From the NCBI RefSeq assembly GCF_003289945.1, contig NZ_QMBP01000006.1, positions 244,865 to 308,864 on the forward strand: a stretch of 64,000 bases of DNA, read 5' to 3'. This stretch comes from Mesorhizobium hawassense. GTDB lineage: Bacteria > Pseudomonadota > Alphaproteobacteria > Rhizobiales > Rhizobiaceae. Both the position numbers and the translations under genes were made by a program. Below the pieces are notes generated by a model. The model had not been told where the DNA came from. It ran no database searches and was given only the letters and a program-made list of their open reading frames with translations. Below are positions 35,246 to 44,322 of this stretch, piece after piece (position 1 is the stretch's first letter; the number at the start of each line of letters is the position of its first letter).

Positions 35246-35785
35246 TTAGCCCTTGGGAGCGCCGACCTTCCCGTTCGCGCCGTCGAGCAGCGCGATCAAT
35301 CCCTTGAGGATCTCGATCGGCGGCGGCGGGCATCCCGGAATGTGCAGGTCGACCGGCACCACGTCTGACACGCCGCCGACGACCGCGTAGCTGCCGGCGA
35401 AGCAGCCGCCGTCCTTGGCGCAGCCGCCGAGCGCGACCACCCATTTCGGGTTGGGTGTCGCCTCCCAGGTCCGTTTCAGCGCCTCGCGCATGTTCTTCGT
35501 GACCGGTCCGGTGACCATCAGCACGTCGGCATGGCGGGGCGAAGCAACGAAGCGGAAGCCGAAGCGCTCGATGTCGTAGAAGGCGTTGTTGAGCGCGTGC
35601 ATCTCGAGCTCGCAGCCATTGCAGGAACCGGCGTCGACCGCGCGGATCGACAGGCTGCGGCCCAGGCGCTGGCGGGCAACGCCGTCTAGCGCGCGCGTTA
35701 GCTCGTCGATGGCCGCGTCGCTCACCTGCGGCGCGCGCTCGGTCAAGGGCGGGCGGATCAGGCTTTCGAAGAGCAGTTTTCGCAT
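35246..35785 (-). CDS. hyfI: HyfI/NuoB-like small subunit of an Ehr-type membrane complex
   Basis: A 179-residue protein of the complex I NuoB/hydrogenase-4 HyfI family. All ligands for the proximal [4Fe-4S] cluster are present: C55 and C58 (GSCNGCELE), C122 (GGCAKDGGC) and C152 (IPGCPPPP). It should pass electrons between partner subunits at the membrane. It lies 123 bases past hyfG, the only wide gap in this otherwise overlapping operon, and that gap holds a family A repeat. Confidence 0.9.
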   Translation of the reverse strand: MRKLLFESLIRPPLTERAPQVSDAAIDELTRALDGVARQRLGRSLSIRAVDAGSCNGCELEMHALNNAFYDIERFGFRFVASPRHADVLMVTGPVTKNMREALKRTWEATPNPKWVVALGGCAKDGGCFAGSYAVVGGVSDVVPVDLHIPGCPPPPIEILKGLIALLDGANGKVGAPKG

Positions 35786-35863
35786 GGCGGTGTGCCTTGG
35801 GCCGGGTTGGAGCAGTTCAGCGTCTGATAGAATCGCCGACCTGCTCCAACTCTCTGTTTTTGC

Positions 35864-35907
35864 GCAATTCCGGACGGAAAACCGCTGCGCACTTTTCCTG
35901 GAATTGC
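35864..35907 (-). repeat. palindromic repeat family A, copy 5 (inverted)
   Basis: The 44-base element in the opposite orientation to the other copies. It lies one base past the hyfG stop codon on that gene's own strand, so relative to the gene it has the same orientation as the copy following the Lrp gene. Confidence 0.9.
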
Positions 35908-35908
35908 T

Positions 35909-37453
35909 CTAGAGATCATGGCCGGAATAGGAGCAGTTGAACGATTTGTTGCAGAGCGGGAAGTCGGCGACGATGTTGCCCTCGATCGCCGCTTCCAGCA
36001 GCGGCCAGTGGAACCATGAGGGGTCACGCAGGTGGCAGCGTTCGATGGCGCCGTCCGCGCCGATGCGCAGCCAGACCAATATGTCGCCGCGGAAACCCTC
36101 GACCAACGCCATGCCCTCGCGCGGCCCGTCGGCGGCATTGGCCCCCGTGGAGATCTCGATGTGGATCGGGCCGGCGGGCAACCGCGCCAGGATCTGCTCG
36201 ACCAGCGACAGGCTCTGCTCGACCTCCCGCACGCGGATCCATACGCGCGCGTTGACGTCGCCCTCCCGCAGCACCGGCACGTCGAAGGCGAGCTCGTCGT
36301 AGGGCGCGTACCCTGGGGCGCGTCGCGCATCGAAATCGCGGCCCGAGGCGCGCCCGACATAGCCACCGGCGGCATATTGCCGGGCAAGCTCGACCTTGAG
36401 CCAGCCGGTCGCCACCGTCCGGTCCTGCAGCGAGGCGGTGTTGTCGTAGAGCTCGACCAGATGCGGAAAGCGCTGCCTGATCTCCGCGACCAGCGATCGG
36501 ATGGTGCTCGCCCCCGCCCCGCCGAGATCGCTTGTCACGCCTCCGGGCGCGATACGATCGCGCATCAGGCGATGGCCGAAGGCCGCATCGGCGGCGCGCA
36601 GCACGCGTTCGCGCAGCACGCCGCAATGCGCGTGCATGATCGCGAACGCGGCGTCGTTGCAGATGGCGCCGATATCGCCGAGGTGATTGGCCAGGCGCTC
36701 CAGTTCCGCCATCAGCGCCCTTAGCCAAACTGCGCGCGGCGGTGGCGTGATGCCGAGCGCCGCCTCCACCGCGCGGGCGAAGGCCAGCGAATAGGCGACC
36801 GTGCTGTCGCCGGAGGTCCTGCCCGCCAGCTTCGCGGCACGATCGATCGCCGCTCCCGCCATCAGGCCTTCGATGCCTTTGTGCACATAGCCCAGCCGCT
36901 CCTCCAGCCGAACCACCGTTTCGCCGCCGGCAGTGAAGCGGAAATGCCCCGGCTCGATGATGCCGGCATGCACCGGACCGACCGCGATCTGGTGCAGGCC
37001 GTCGCCCTCGGCCGCCAGGAACCGGTAGGAGGTGGCGGCCGCCGGCACGCTGGGCCGCGCCGCGAGTGGATGGCTGATCCCCCACTGACCATGGTCGAGC
37101 CAGCGGCGGGTGTCGGGCAGGCCTTGCGGCGCCAGCCCGAAGAGGTCCGCCGCGGCGCGTTCCAGCCGCAGCGCCGGCGGATGATATTGGCCGACCGACG
37201 GGCAGCGGCCGCCCCGACAGTCCAGGCTGATCACGCCGATGTCGAGCGCTTCGTCGAGAAGCGCCATGTGCACCTTGTCCGGCTCGCCCCATAGACCGAG
37301 CAGGCTCCAGCGGCCGTCAGCGAGTTGCTCCACGGCAAGGTTCCAAACCTTCGGAGCCACCACGGCGCGCCGCCATGGCGCGTGATGCTCGACCAGGCGG
37401 CCGGCGTTGATGAGATCGGCGAGCGCGGGCGGATTCTTTCGGGTCATGCGCAT
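35909..37453 (-). CDS. hyfG: HyfG/NuoCD-like large subunit lacking the NiFe ligands
   Basis: A 514-residue protein from ATG 37453, overlapping the hyfF stop (TGATG); ATG 37447 is possible. Residues 1-150 are NuoC-like; the rest is NuoD/HycE-like (RLGYVHKGIEGLMAG). In true [NiFe] hydrogenases an RxCGxC motif follows this point, but here it is RTSGDST (212-218). The C-terminal DPCxxC is replaced by SFNCSYS (504-510). So the Ni-Fe site cannot be built as in hydrogenases. This is the signature of hydrogenase-related (Ehr) complexes; the reaction is unknown. Confidence 0.87.
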   Translation of the reverse strand: MRMTRKNPPALADLINAGRLVEHHAPWRRAVVAPKVWNLAVEQLADGRWSLLGLWGEPDKVHMALLDEALDIGVISLDCRGGRCPSVGQYHPPALRLERAAADLFGLAPQGLPDTRRWLDHGQWGISHPLAARPSVPAAATSYRFLAAEGDGLHQIAVGPVHAGIIEPGHFRFTAGGETVVRLEERLGYVHKGIEGLMAGAAIDRAAKLAGRTSGDSTVAYSLAFARAVEAALGITPPPRAVWLRALMAELERLANHLGDIGAICNDAAFAIMHAHCGVLRERVLRAADAAFGHRLMRDRIAPGGVTSDLGGAGASTIRSLVAEIRQRFPHLVELYDNTASLQDRTVATGWLKVELARQYAAGGYVGRASGRDFDARRAPGYAPYDELAFDVPVLREGDVNARVWIRVREVEQSLSLVEQILARLPAGPIHIEISTGANAADGPREGMALVEGFRGDILVWLRIGADGAIERCHLRDPSWFHWPLLEAAIEGNIVADFPLCNKSFNCSYSGHDL

Positions 37454-38904
37454 CACCCCAGGATGCCGGCGACATGCTGGAACCAGGCGACCAGCGGCGC
37501 CGGCAGATAGATGCCGGCGGCGAACACCAGTGCGAGGTGCGAGTACATCGGTACATAGGATGCCTCGACCGGCGCCATGCCGCCGCGCGGTTCGCCGAAG
37601 GCGAGGCCGGTCAGCCGCAGCAAGAGCGCCCCGAAGGCGATCAGCAGCCCGAACACCAGCGGGATCGCCAGCCACGGATATCTCGCGAAGGTCGAGCTGA
37701 CGACCAGGAATTCGCTCATGAAGATGCCGAGCGGCGGCAGGCCGGCGATGGCCACGACGCCGATGACGAGTGCCCAGCCAAGTCCGGGATGGCTTTCGGT
37801 CAAACCCCTGATCTCGGAAATCTTCTGCGTGCCCTTGACCTGCGCGATATGGCCGACGGCGAAGAAGATCGCCGATTTGGTCAGGCTGTGCATGACCATG
37901 TGCAGCAGGCCGGCGAAGTTGGCGAGCGGCCCGCCCATGCCGAAGGCGAAGACGATGATGCCCATATGCTCGATCGACGAATAGGCGAACAGGCGTTTGA
38001 TGTCGCGGCGGCGGTAGAGCATGAAGGCCGCGAAGATCAGCGACGTCAGTCCCATCGTGGCCATCAGCGGTCCGGGGCCGATCGCCTGCGGACTCGCCGC
38101 GAGCAGCAGCTTGAAGCGCAACACGGCGTAGAGCGCGACGTTGAGCAGCAGGCCCGACAGCACCGCCGAGATCGGCGTCGGGCCCTCGGCATGCGCATCC
38201 GGCAGCCAGGCATGCAGCGGCGCGAGGCCGACCTTGGTGCCGTAGCCGAGCAGCAGGAAGATGAAGGCGACGCTGAGCAGGGCCGGATCGAAATGCGCCG
38301 CCTTCTCGATCAGCACCGACCAGACCATGGCGTTGGTGCCCTCGCCGACGACCGGCTGGGCCGCCATGTAGACGAGGATGGTGCCGAACAGCGCGAGCGC
38401 GATGCCGACGCTGCCGAGGATGAAATATTTCCACGCCGCCTCCAGCGCCTCATGCGTGCGGTAGATGCCGACCATCAGCACGGTGGTCAGCGTGGCGAGC
38501 TCCACCGCGACCCACATCAGGCCGATATTGTTCGACACGAAGGCGAGGTTCATGCCGAACATCATGATCTGGTACATGGCGTGGTAGAACCGCAGGTTCG
38601 GCGCGGTCAGCCGGCCGGTTTCCAGCTCATGCGCGATATAGGACGCGCTGAACACGCTGGTGGTGAAGCCGACGAATGTGTTGAGCACGATGAAGACGAT
38701 GTTGAGGTCGTCGACCAGCAGGTATTGTCCCGGCGCCGGCCGGTCGGTGACGAACAGCGACAGCGCCGCGAGCAAGGTCAGCAGGCTGGCGATGACGTTC
38801 ACGACCGCCGTCATGCGGTAGTTCGGCAATACCGCCAGGATGGCGGCCGCGCCTGCGGGAATAAAAAGGATCGCGGCCACGGCATCGAAGGAAAACCCGG
38901 TCAC
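37453..38904 (-). CDS. hyfF: HyfF/NuoN-like proton antiporter-type subunit
   Basis: A 483-residue membrane protein with about 14 helices of the Mrp/NuoL-M-N family. The proton-path residues are in place: the helix 5 glutamate in WVAVELATLTTV and the helix 7 lysine in YGTKVGLAPLHAWLPDAH. It should translocate ions across the inner membrane as part of the complex. Its start overlaps the hyfE stop by four bases, and its stop overlaps the hyfG start. Confidence 0.92.
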   Translation of the reverse strand: MTGFSFDAVAAILFIPAGAAAILAVLPNYRMTAVVNVIASLLTLLAALSLFVTDRPAPGQYLLVDDLNIVFIVLNTFVGFTTSVFSASYIAHELETGRLTAPNLRFYHAMYQIMMFGMNLAFVSNNIGLMWVAVELATLTTVLMVGIYRTHEALEAAWKYFILGSVGIALALFGTILVYMAAQPVVGEGTNAMVWSVLIEKAAHFDPALLSVAFIFLLLGYGTKVGLAPLHAWLPDAHAEGPTPISAVLSGLLLNVALYAVLRFKLLLAASPQAIGPGPLMATMGLTSLIFAAFMLYRRRDIKRLFAYSSIEHMGIIVFAFGMGGPLANFAGLLHMVMHSLTKSAIFFAVGHIAQVKGTQKISEIRGLTESHPGLGWALVIGVVAIAGLPPLGIFMSEFLVVSSTFARYPWLAIPLVFGLLIAFGALLLRLTGLAFGEPRGGMAPVEASYVPMYSHLALVFAAGIYLPAPLVAWFQHVAGILG

Positions 38905-39566
38905 CGGCGTTCCCCCCGGTAGTCGTCGAGCGCGCCGACATCGACCGAATCGAACCGCTCGCGGATGCGGAACAGGAAGACGCCGATGACGATGAAGGCG
39001 ATCAGGATCGAGAAGGCGACGCTGATCTCGACCACCAGCGGCATGCCCTTGGCGCCGGTGGCGGCCAGCACCAGGCCGTTCTCCAGCGACATGAAGCCGA
39101 CGACCTGGCTGACGGCGTTGCGCCTTGTGACCATCACCAGCAATCCCAGCAGGATGATCGACAGCGCGAAGGCGAGGTCCTCGCGGGCGAGCGGGTCGGC
39201 CTCTGGCGTAACCCGAAGCATCAGCACCATGGAGAGCGTCACCAGCCCGATGCCGGCAAGCATGGTCGGGCCGATGCCGACGGCGGTCTCGATGTCGCGG
39301 TGGATGCCGAGCCGCTGGATGATGCGATGCAGCCCGACGGGGATGACGATCGCCTTGAAGACCAGGGCGATGCCGGCGGTGATGTAGAGATGATGCGCGT
39401 CCTGGATATAGGCCTGCCAGGCCACCGACAGCGCCAGCACGACCGCATGCAGCGCAAAGACGTTGATCAGCGCGAACAGGCGGTCCTGATACAGCATCAT
39501 GAAGGAGATCAGCACCAGGCTGCCGGCGAGCAGATGGGCGATGTCGAAGGTGAGACCGTTCATCAC
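38901..39566 (-). CDS. hyfE: HyfE-like membrane subunit
   Basis: A 221-residue hydrophobic protein with six or seven helices; the C-terminal half is NuoK-like (VVGFMSLENGLVLAATGA holds the conserved Glu). HyfE subunits occur only in hydrogenase-4-like and related complexes, which separates this operon from ordinary complex I. It overlaps both neighbours by four bases. Confidence 0.9.
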   Translation of the reverse strand: MMNGLTFDIAHLLAGSLVLISFMMLYQDRLFALINVFALHAVVLALSVAWQAYIQDAHHLYITAGIALVFKAIVIPVGLHRIIQRLGIHRDIETAVGIGPTMLAGIGLVTLSMVLMLRVTPEADPLAREDLAFALSIILLGLLVMVTRRNAVSQVVGFMSLENGLVLAATGAKGMPLVVEISVAFSILIAFIVIGVFLFRIRERFDSVDVGALDDYRGERR

Positions 39567-40519
39567 AGGCTCCGCGAGACGAACAGCAAAAGCGTGCCGA
39601 GCAGCGCCAGCATCAGCGCCGCGCCGAGGAAATCCGGCACGCGGAAGACGCGCATTTTGGCGACCGCCGTCTCGAACACGGCAAGCAGGATGGCAAGCAC
39701 CGCGAGCTTGCCCAGATAGGCGACCGCGCCGATGGCCAGCGATTTCGACCCTCCAACTGCGCTCCCCAGCCCCCAGGGCAGGAAGACGCAGGAGATCAGC
39801 GACATGTAGAGCAGTAGCTTGAGGAAGCTTGCGAGCTCGATCATCGCCAGATGCCGGCCGGAATATTCCAGGATCATCGCCTCATGCACCATGGTGAGTT
39901 CCAGATGCGTGGCCGGATTGTCGACCGGTATGCGCGCATTCTCGGCGATCGCCACCATCACCAGCGCGATCAGCGACATGCCGAGCGACACCCGCAGGCC
40001 GACCTCGGGCGAACCCATGAAGGCGGCGACCGTCGAAAGTTGCGTCGCGCCGGCGACCAGCGCCAGGCTGAAGACGATGAGCAGCATCGCTGGTTCGGCC
40101 AGCGATGCGATCATCACCTCGCGGCTGGCGCCGATGCCGCCGAAACTGGTGCCGACATCCATCCCGGCCAGCGCCTGGAAGAAGCGCGCGCTGCCGAGCA
40201 GCGCCACGATGACGATGAGATCGGCGGCCCAGCTGAACTCGAGGCCGGTGGCGAATGTCGGCACGAGCGCCGCCGCGACCCAGGTCGCGGCGAAGATCAA
40301 ATAGGGTGTCACCCGGAACAGCCAGGACGCGTTGTCCGCCAGCACGACCTCCTTGCGCATCAGCCGCACGAGATCGCGATAGGGCTGGATCAGCGAAGGT
40401 CCCTGTCGCCTGACGAGCCTTGCCTTCATCTTGCGCACGAAGCCGATCAGAAGCGGCGCCAGCAAAAGCACCGAAAGCATCTGCGCGCCCTGCACGGCCA
40501 GCTCGAGAATCACGGCCAT
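39563..40519 (-). CDS. hyfC: HyfC/NuoH-like membrane subunit
   Basis: A 318-residue product from ATG 40519, which overlaps the hyfB stop; the frame upstream is read-through. It is the NuoH/HycD family with about eight helices. Conserved loops include RRQGPSLIQPYRDLVRLMRKE and the acidic segment ENARIPVDNPATHLELTMVHEAM. This subunit connects the soluble redox arm to the ion-pumping membrane arm. Confidence 0.92.
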   Translation of the reverse strand: MAVILELAVQGAQMLSVLLLAPLLIGFVRKMKARLVRRQGPSLIQPYRDLVRLMRKEVVLADNASWLFRVTPYLIFAATWVAAALVPTFATGLEFSWAADLIVIVALLGSARFFQALAGMDVGTSFGGIGASREVMIASLAEPAMLLIVFSLALVAGATQLSTVAAFMGSPEVGLRVSLGMSLIALVMVAIAENARIPVDNPATHLELTMVHEAMILEYSGRHLAMIELASFLKLLLYMSLISCVFLPWGLGSAVGGSKSLAIGAVAYLGKLAVLAILLAVFETAVAKMRVFRVPDFLGAALMLALLGTLLLFVSRSL

Positions 40520-42528
40520 AGCGCAAGCACCAGGAGCAGGATGACGAGGTAGACGAAAACCAGCGTCAGGTAGCGACGGATCGTCAGGAACTGCAGGTGG
40601 TTCAGCCGCTCGGTGGCGAAATCGATCGCGCCGGTGATCGGCTGGTAGAAAATCTCCCATGCCGGATCATGCATATCCACCTTGAGCCGCGCCGGTTCGA
40701 GGGCGCCAGGCGCGGGCATTTCCACCGTCTCGCGGGCGCGGAACGCGAAGCCGCCGAAAACGCGGCGAATGGGCTGCGCGAAGCTGACGGCCGTGTATTG
40801 CGCGGCCGGCACCGCCTCATCGAAGCCGCACCCCCATGCAATGCCCCGGCGCAGCGCATGCGAGGCGAAGCGGTGTATGAAGAAGGCGGCGAGCGAAGCC
40901 GAGACGGCGATGAAAACGAACACCAGCAGGCCGTTATAGGAGCTGCGGCTCTCGGCGATCGGCACGATCGACAGCCAGGGCTCGGCCATCTGCACCGGCA
41001 TGCGGTCGCCGATGAGCGAAAGCGTCACCGGCGACAGGCCATCGATGACGAGGCCGGGCAGAATGCCGGCGATCAGGCAGAAGGCGGCAAGCACGGCCAT
41101 CGCCGCCAGCGACCAGCGGTCTACCTCGCGCGCCCGTTCCGCCACCGCCGACCGCGCCCGGCCGAGGAAGGTGATGCCGAATGCCTTGACGAAGCAGGCG
41201 GCGGCCAGCGCCGCCGACAGCGCCAGCATGCCGCCGACAGCGGGCACGATGACCTTCAGTCCCCATTGCGGCAACTCGGGACTGCGCAATATGGCCTGGA
41301 AGATCAGCCATTCGGAGGCGAAGCCGTTGAAGGGCGGCAGCGCCGAGATCGAGACGCAGCCGACGAGGAAGACGAAGCTGGTCACCGGCAGGCGATGGAT
41401 GAGGCCGCCGAGCTTTTCCATGTCGCGTTCGCCGGCTGCCGTCAGCACGGCGCCGGCGCCGAAAAACAGCAGGCTCTTGAAGAAGGAATGGTTCAGCACG
41501 TGGAAGAGCGCCGCGGTGAAGGCCAGCGCCGCGGCCGACGGCATGGCGTTCGCCTTGAAGGCCAGCGCGAGGCCTAGGCTGGCAAAGATGACGCCGATAT
41601 TCTCGATGGTCGAATAGGCAAGCAGCCGCTTGAGGTCCTTTTCCATCAGCGCGTGCAGGATGCCGAGCACCGCCGTCACGCCGCCGATCAGAAGCACAGC
41701 TATGCCGGACCACCATGCCGGCTCGCCAAGCAGGTCGAATACCACGCGGATGAAGCCGTAGACGGCGACCTTGGTCATGATGCCGCTCATCAGCGCCGAG
41801 ACGTGGCTGGGCGCCGCCGGATGGGCGAGCGGCAGCCAGGCATGCAGCGGCACGAGGCCGGCCTTGGAGCCGGCGCCGAGCAGCATGAGAACCAGCACCG
41901 CGCCGGCGGCGAACCGGCCGGGATGCGCCGTCCGCATCGCGTCGAACGCATAGGTTCCGGCGGGCCCCGCCAGCGTGCCGAAGGCAAGCAGCAGCGCCAG
42001 TGTGCCGAAGCTCGCCATGACCAGGTAGATAGTGCCGGCCCGCCGGTTGGCCTCGTCACGGTGATGCGCCATGACCAGCGCCCAGGAGGCGAGCGACATG
42101 AACTCCCAGGACAGCAGGAAGCTGAAAGCGTCGTCGGCCAGCACGACGAGATTCATGCCGGCGAGGAATGCCGGATAGAACGGCAGGACGCGATGCGGCG
42201 CGGGTTCGTGCCGGCCGTAACCGAGACCGTAAAGGCTGGTAATACCGCCGCCCAGGTTGACGACGACGAGAAAGAACGCCGACAGGCCGTCAAGCCGGAA
42301 CCGGGCGCCGGTAAAGGGCAGGCCGAGCGGCAACGTGGTGGCGGACACCGCGCCGGGATTGCCGGCGAGATGGCTGGCAACGATCGCGAGCAGGGTGGCT
42401 GAAATGACAAGCGCAGCCCCATAGACCAGACGCGTCGCGGCGGCGAGCCGGCTGACGGCCGCGGCCAGTATCGCTGTAGCCAGAAGCGCGGCAGGGCCGC
42501 ACAGCAGAAGGGCGACGGTCGAACTCAC
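40510..42528 (-). CDS. hyfB: HyfB/NuoL-like proton antiporter-type subunit
   Basis: A 672-residue membrane protein (GTG start) of the Mrp/NuoL-M family with about 16 helices. Proton-path residues are in WEFMSLASWALVMAH and GSKAGLVPLHAWLPLAHPAAPS. An amphipathic C-terminal region may act as the lateral helix. The GTG overlaps the stop of the upstream XRE gene (GTGA). It is the first membrane gene of a six-subunit set B-C-E-F-G-I; HyfA, HyfD and HyfH equivalents are not present in the window. Confidence 0.92.
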   Translation of the reverse strand: MSSTVALLLCGPAALLATAILAAAVSRLAAATRLVYGAALVISATLLAIVASHLAGNPGAVSATTLPLGLPFTGARFRLDGLSAFFLVVVNLGGGITSLYGLGYGRHEPAPHRVLPFYPAFLAGMNLVVLADDAFSFLLSWEFMSLASWALVMAHHRDEANRRAGTIYLVMASFGTLALLLAFGTLAGPAGTYAFDAMRTAHPGRFAAGAVLVLMLLGAGSKAGLVPLHAWLPLAHPAAPSHVSALMSGIMTKVAVYGFIRVVFDLLGEPAWWSGIAVLLIGGVTAVLGILHALMEKDLKRLLAYSTIENIGVIFASLGLALAFKANAMPSAAALAFTAALFHVLNHSFFKSLLFFGAGAVLTAAGERDMEKLGGLIHRLPVTSFVFLVGCVSISALPPFNGFASEWLIFQAILRSPELPQWGLKVIVPAVGGMLALSAALAAACFVKAFGITFLGRARSAVAERAREVDRWSLAAMAVLAAFCLIAGILPGLVIDGLSPVTLSLIGDRMPVQMAEPWLSIVPIAESRSSYNGLLVFVFIAVSASLAAFFIHRFASHALRRGIAWGCGFDEAVPAAQYTAVSFAQPIRRVFGGFAFRARETVEMPAPGALEPARLKVDMHDPAWEIFYQPITGAIDFATERLNHLQFLTIRRYLTLVFVYLVILLLVLALWP

Positions 42529-42836
42529 GGCAGGCTCCCGCCGGGCTCGGCCTCTTGGCCATCGGCTACGGATACCTTGGCCGGATCGAAGCCGGCCTTC
42601 AGCCGCACGCCGCGCCCGCCGCCCTGGCTGACTGAGCCTGCCCCGATCAGTTCGATGCCGGCTACCTCCAGCGCCGCTATCAGCTTCATCAGCGAATCGA
42701 CATTGCCCCGGATGATCGAGCCGCTGGCTTCCATGCGCTGGATCGTCGGCACGGACAGGCCGGACAATTCGGCAAGCCGGCGTTGATCGATGCCGAGCAG
42801 CGATCTGGCGGCGCGCAATTGCGGTGCGGTTATCAC
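42525..42836 (-). CDS. small XRE-family regulator heading the hyf-like operon
   Basis: A 103-residue protein with one XRE helix-turn-helix (about 4-58: LRAARSLLGIDQRRLAELSGLSVPTIQRMEA). Its C-terminal 40 residues include a Gly-rich GGGRGVRLK and no known domain. The stop overlaps the hyfB GTG by four bases, so the regulator is co-translated with the complex. It probably controls this operon. Promoter expected at 42837-42900, an AT-rich patch. Confidence 0.85.
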   Translation of the reverse strand: MITAPQLRAARSLLGIDQRRLAELSGLSVPTIQRMEASGSIIRGNVDSLMKLIAALEVAGIELIGAGSVSQGGGRGVRLKAGFDPAKVSVADGQEAEPGGSLP

Positions 42837-42977
42837 CGACGACCCTCTTGTTCAGTTCTGAGATATCAGGTCTCGGTGCTGTAGCCTACATTAAAATGTT
42901 CTATCGTCAATGATTGATGGTTAAAACATGCATATTGATGGCGCGCGTCGGGAAGCCAGAGATGCGCGGCAAGGTCG

Positions 42978-43565
42978 TCAGGCCGGGTTCCGTGTCCCCG
43001 GTGCTTCCGGCCGCAGATACACGGCCAGACAGCAGCAACAGATCGCCAATCCAGCGACCGGGTATTTCAGCGCAACGGCCGCCGCGAGCCCGAACAGGCA
43101 AAGCGTTGCGATCGAGCGGATGCGCATGGCCTTGCGGACTCCAGGCGGAATGGTCTCGACCGGCAGCGGCTCGATCAACTCGCGGATGAGGAAGATGTAG
43201 GTCAGGTTCACCAGGAAGAAGACGCCGGCATAAAAGGCCACAGGTTGCGGCGACAGCTCGCTGACGGCCATCCAGGCGGTAGCCAACGGCAGCAGGGAAA
43301 CAGAAAACAGATGCGCGAAATTGTACCACATGAGGCGCGCGCTCGACTCCTTTGCATGACGCAGCAGGTGGTGATGGTTCGCCCAGACGATGGCGATGAA
43401 AAGGTAGCTTACGCCATAGCTCAGCCATGTCGGCCAGAGGCCGAGCAGCGCTACGAAGGTCGGGATTTCCGGCGGCCGCAACTCCAGCACCAGCACGGTG
43501 ATCAGCACGGCGAACACGCCGTCCGAAAAAGCGTTCAGCCGTTCGAGCCCTGCTGGAGGCAGCAT
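42978..43565 (-). CDS. TMEM175/DUF1211-like potassium channel subunit
   Basis: A 195-residue membrane protein with about six helices. The first helix carries the family signature RLNAFSDGVFAVLITVLVLEL (FSDG), which lines the filter in bacterial TMEM175 potassium channels. Also typical is WANHHHLLRHA. Bacterial proteins of this type form tetramers. No operon partner: the gene upstream is more than 200 bases away and the next one starts on the same strand after a 140-base gap. Confidence 0.87.
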   Translation of the reverse strand: MLPPAGLERLNAFSDGVFAVLITVLVLELRPPEIPTFVALLGLWPTWLSYGVSYLFIAIVWANHHHLLRHAKESSARLMWYNFAHLFSVSLLPLATAWMAVSELSPQPVAFYAGVFFLVNLTYIFLIRELIEPLPVETIPPGVRKAMRIRSIATLCLFGLAAAVALKYPVAGLAICCCCLAVYLRPEAPGTRNPA

Positions 43566-43664
43566 GTCGCTCTCCTGTCGACGGTGCCGTCAGCTGGGAT
43601 ATAGTGCCGGCCGACGGAATAGCGACCACCAGCCGCGTTAAGCGCTTTCACCCACGGACGCGCC

Positions 43665-44318
43665 TCAGCGCGCCGTGCAGGCCAGCGCCAGGATTCGTGG
43701 AGAGGCGGCAAAGCGCACGATCAGGCGTCGGCCAAATGAAGTGACCGCTTCGCTCTTTTCGAAATCGACCGCGATGTCCTCAAAGCCCAGCACGCGGCCG
43801 TCGAGCGGGAACGATGCCTTGTAGGCCGCCTCCTTGATCGCGAACAGGATGCGGCCGCCCAGCTTCGGGTCGAGATCGCCCAGGCGGTCTTGCGGTGCGG
43901 CGACGACCGCAAGAAGGTCATCGGGCAATGGCAGGGCGGGCTCGATGTCGACGCCGACGCCTTTCAGCGCGTCGGATCGCGCGACGACCGCCACGGCCAT
44001 TAGGTCGTCATGCGCGATCGAACCGACAATGCCGGCCGGCCAGATCGGGTTTCCCGATTGGCCGCGCACTATTGCCAAATCCACGCATCCCAGGCGCCGC
44101 AGCAATTCGTGCGCGACGTGGCGGCCTGCCCCGGTGGCGGCGCGTGCGCCGGGTTCGCGCGTGGCCATGGAAGCGCTTTCCGCGGACAGGATATGGTGCT
44201 CGTCACCAGCCGAGATATGGCGGCAGCCGACGACGAGGCCGGGTGGCGCGAGGCCGGCCAATGCCTGCTCGATGGCGCTTTCGATGCTTGCCGACATGCC
44301 CTGCGGCTGGGTGCTCAA
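43665..44318 (-). CDS. 4'-phosphopantetheinyl transferase (Sfp/EntD superfamily)
   Basis: A 217-residue protein, TTG start at 44318 (ATG 44297 is possible). The Mg2+ and CoA motifs are GVGVDIEP (D124, E126) and IKEAAYK (E163, K167); the N-terminal part is EntD-like. It transfers phosphopantetheine from CoA to the serine of carrier domains. It lies 4 bases after the GNAT gene and in the same operon as a large NRPS, so it probably activates that enzyme's carrier domain at S584. Confidence 0.9.
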   Translation of the reverse strand: MSTQPQGMSASIESAIEQALAGLAPPGLVVGCRHISAGDEHHILSAESASMATREPGARAATGAGRHVAHELLRRLGCVDLAIVRGQSGNPIWPAGIVGSIAHDDLMAVAVVARSDALKGVGVDIEPALPLPDDLLAVVAAPQDRLGDLDPKLGGRILFAIKEAAYKASFPLDGRVLGFEDIAVDFEKSEAVTSFGRRLIVRFAASPRILALACTAR

Positions 44319-44322
44319 CGCT

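Noticed and set aside
35909..38434. Extended HyfG start giving 841 residues
   Set aside because: The upstream portion is hyfF in another frame; the NuoC-like N terminus starts at 37453.
35246..42528. Functional [NiFe] hydrogenase 4 / formate hydrogenlyase
   Set aside because: The large subunit lacks both CxxC motifs for nickel, and no maturation, ferredoxin or formate dehydrogenase genes are in the window.
35246..42528. Ordinary respiratory complex I (nuo) operon
   Set aside because: Subunits are of the HyfB/E/F type, with no nuoE, F, G, I, J or A genes. The HyfE subunit is specific to hydrogenase-4-like complexes.
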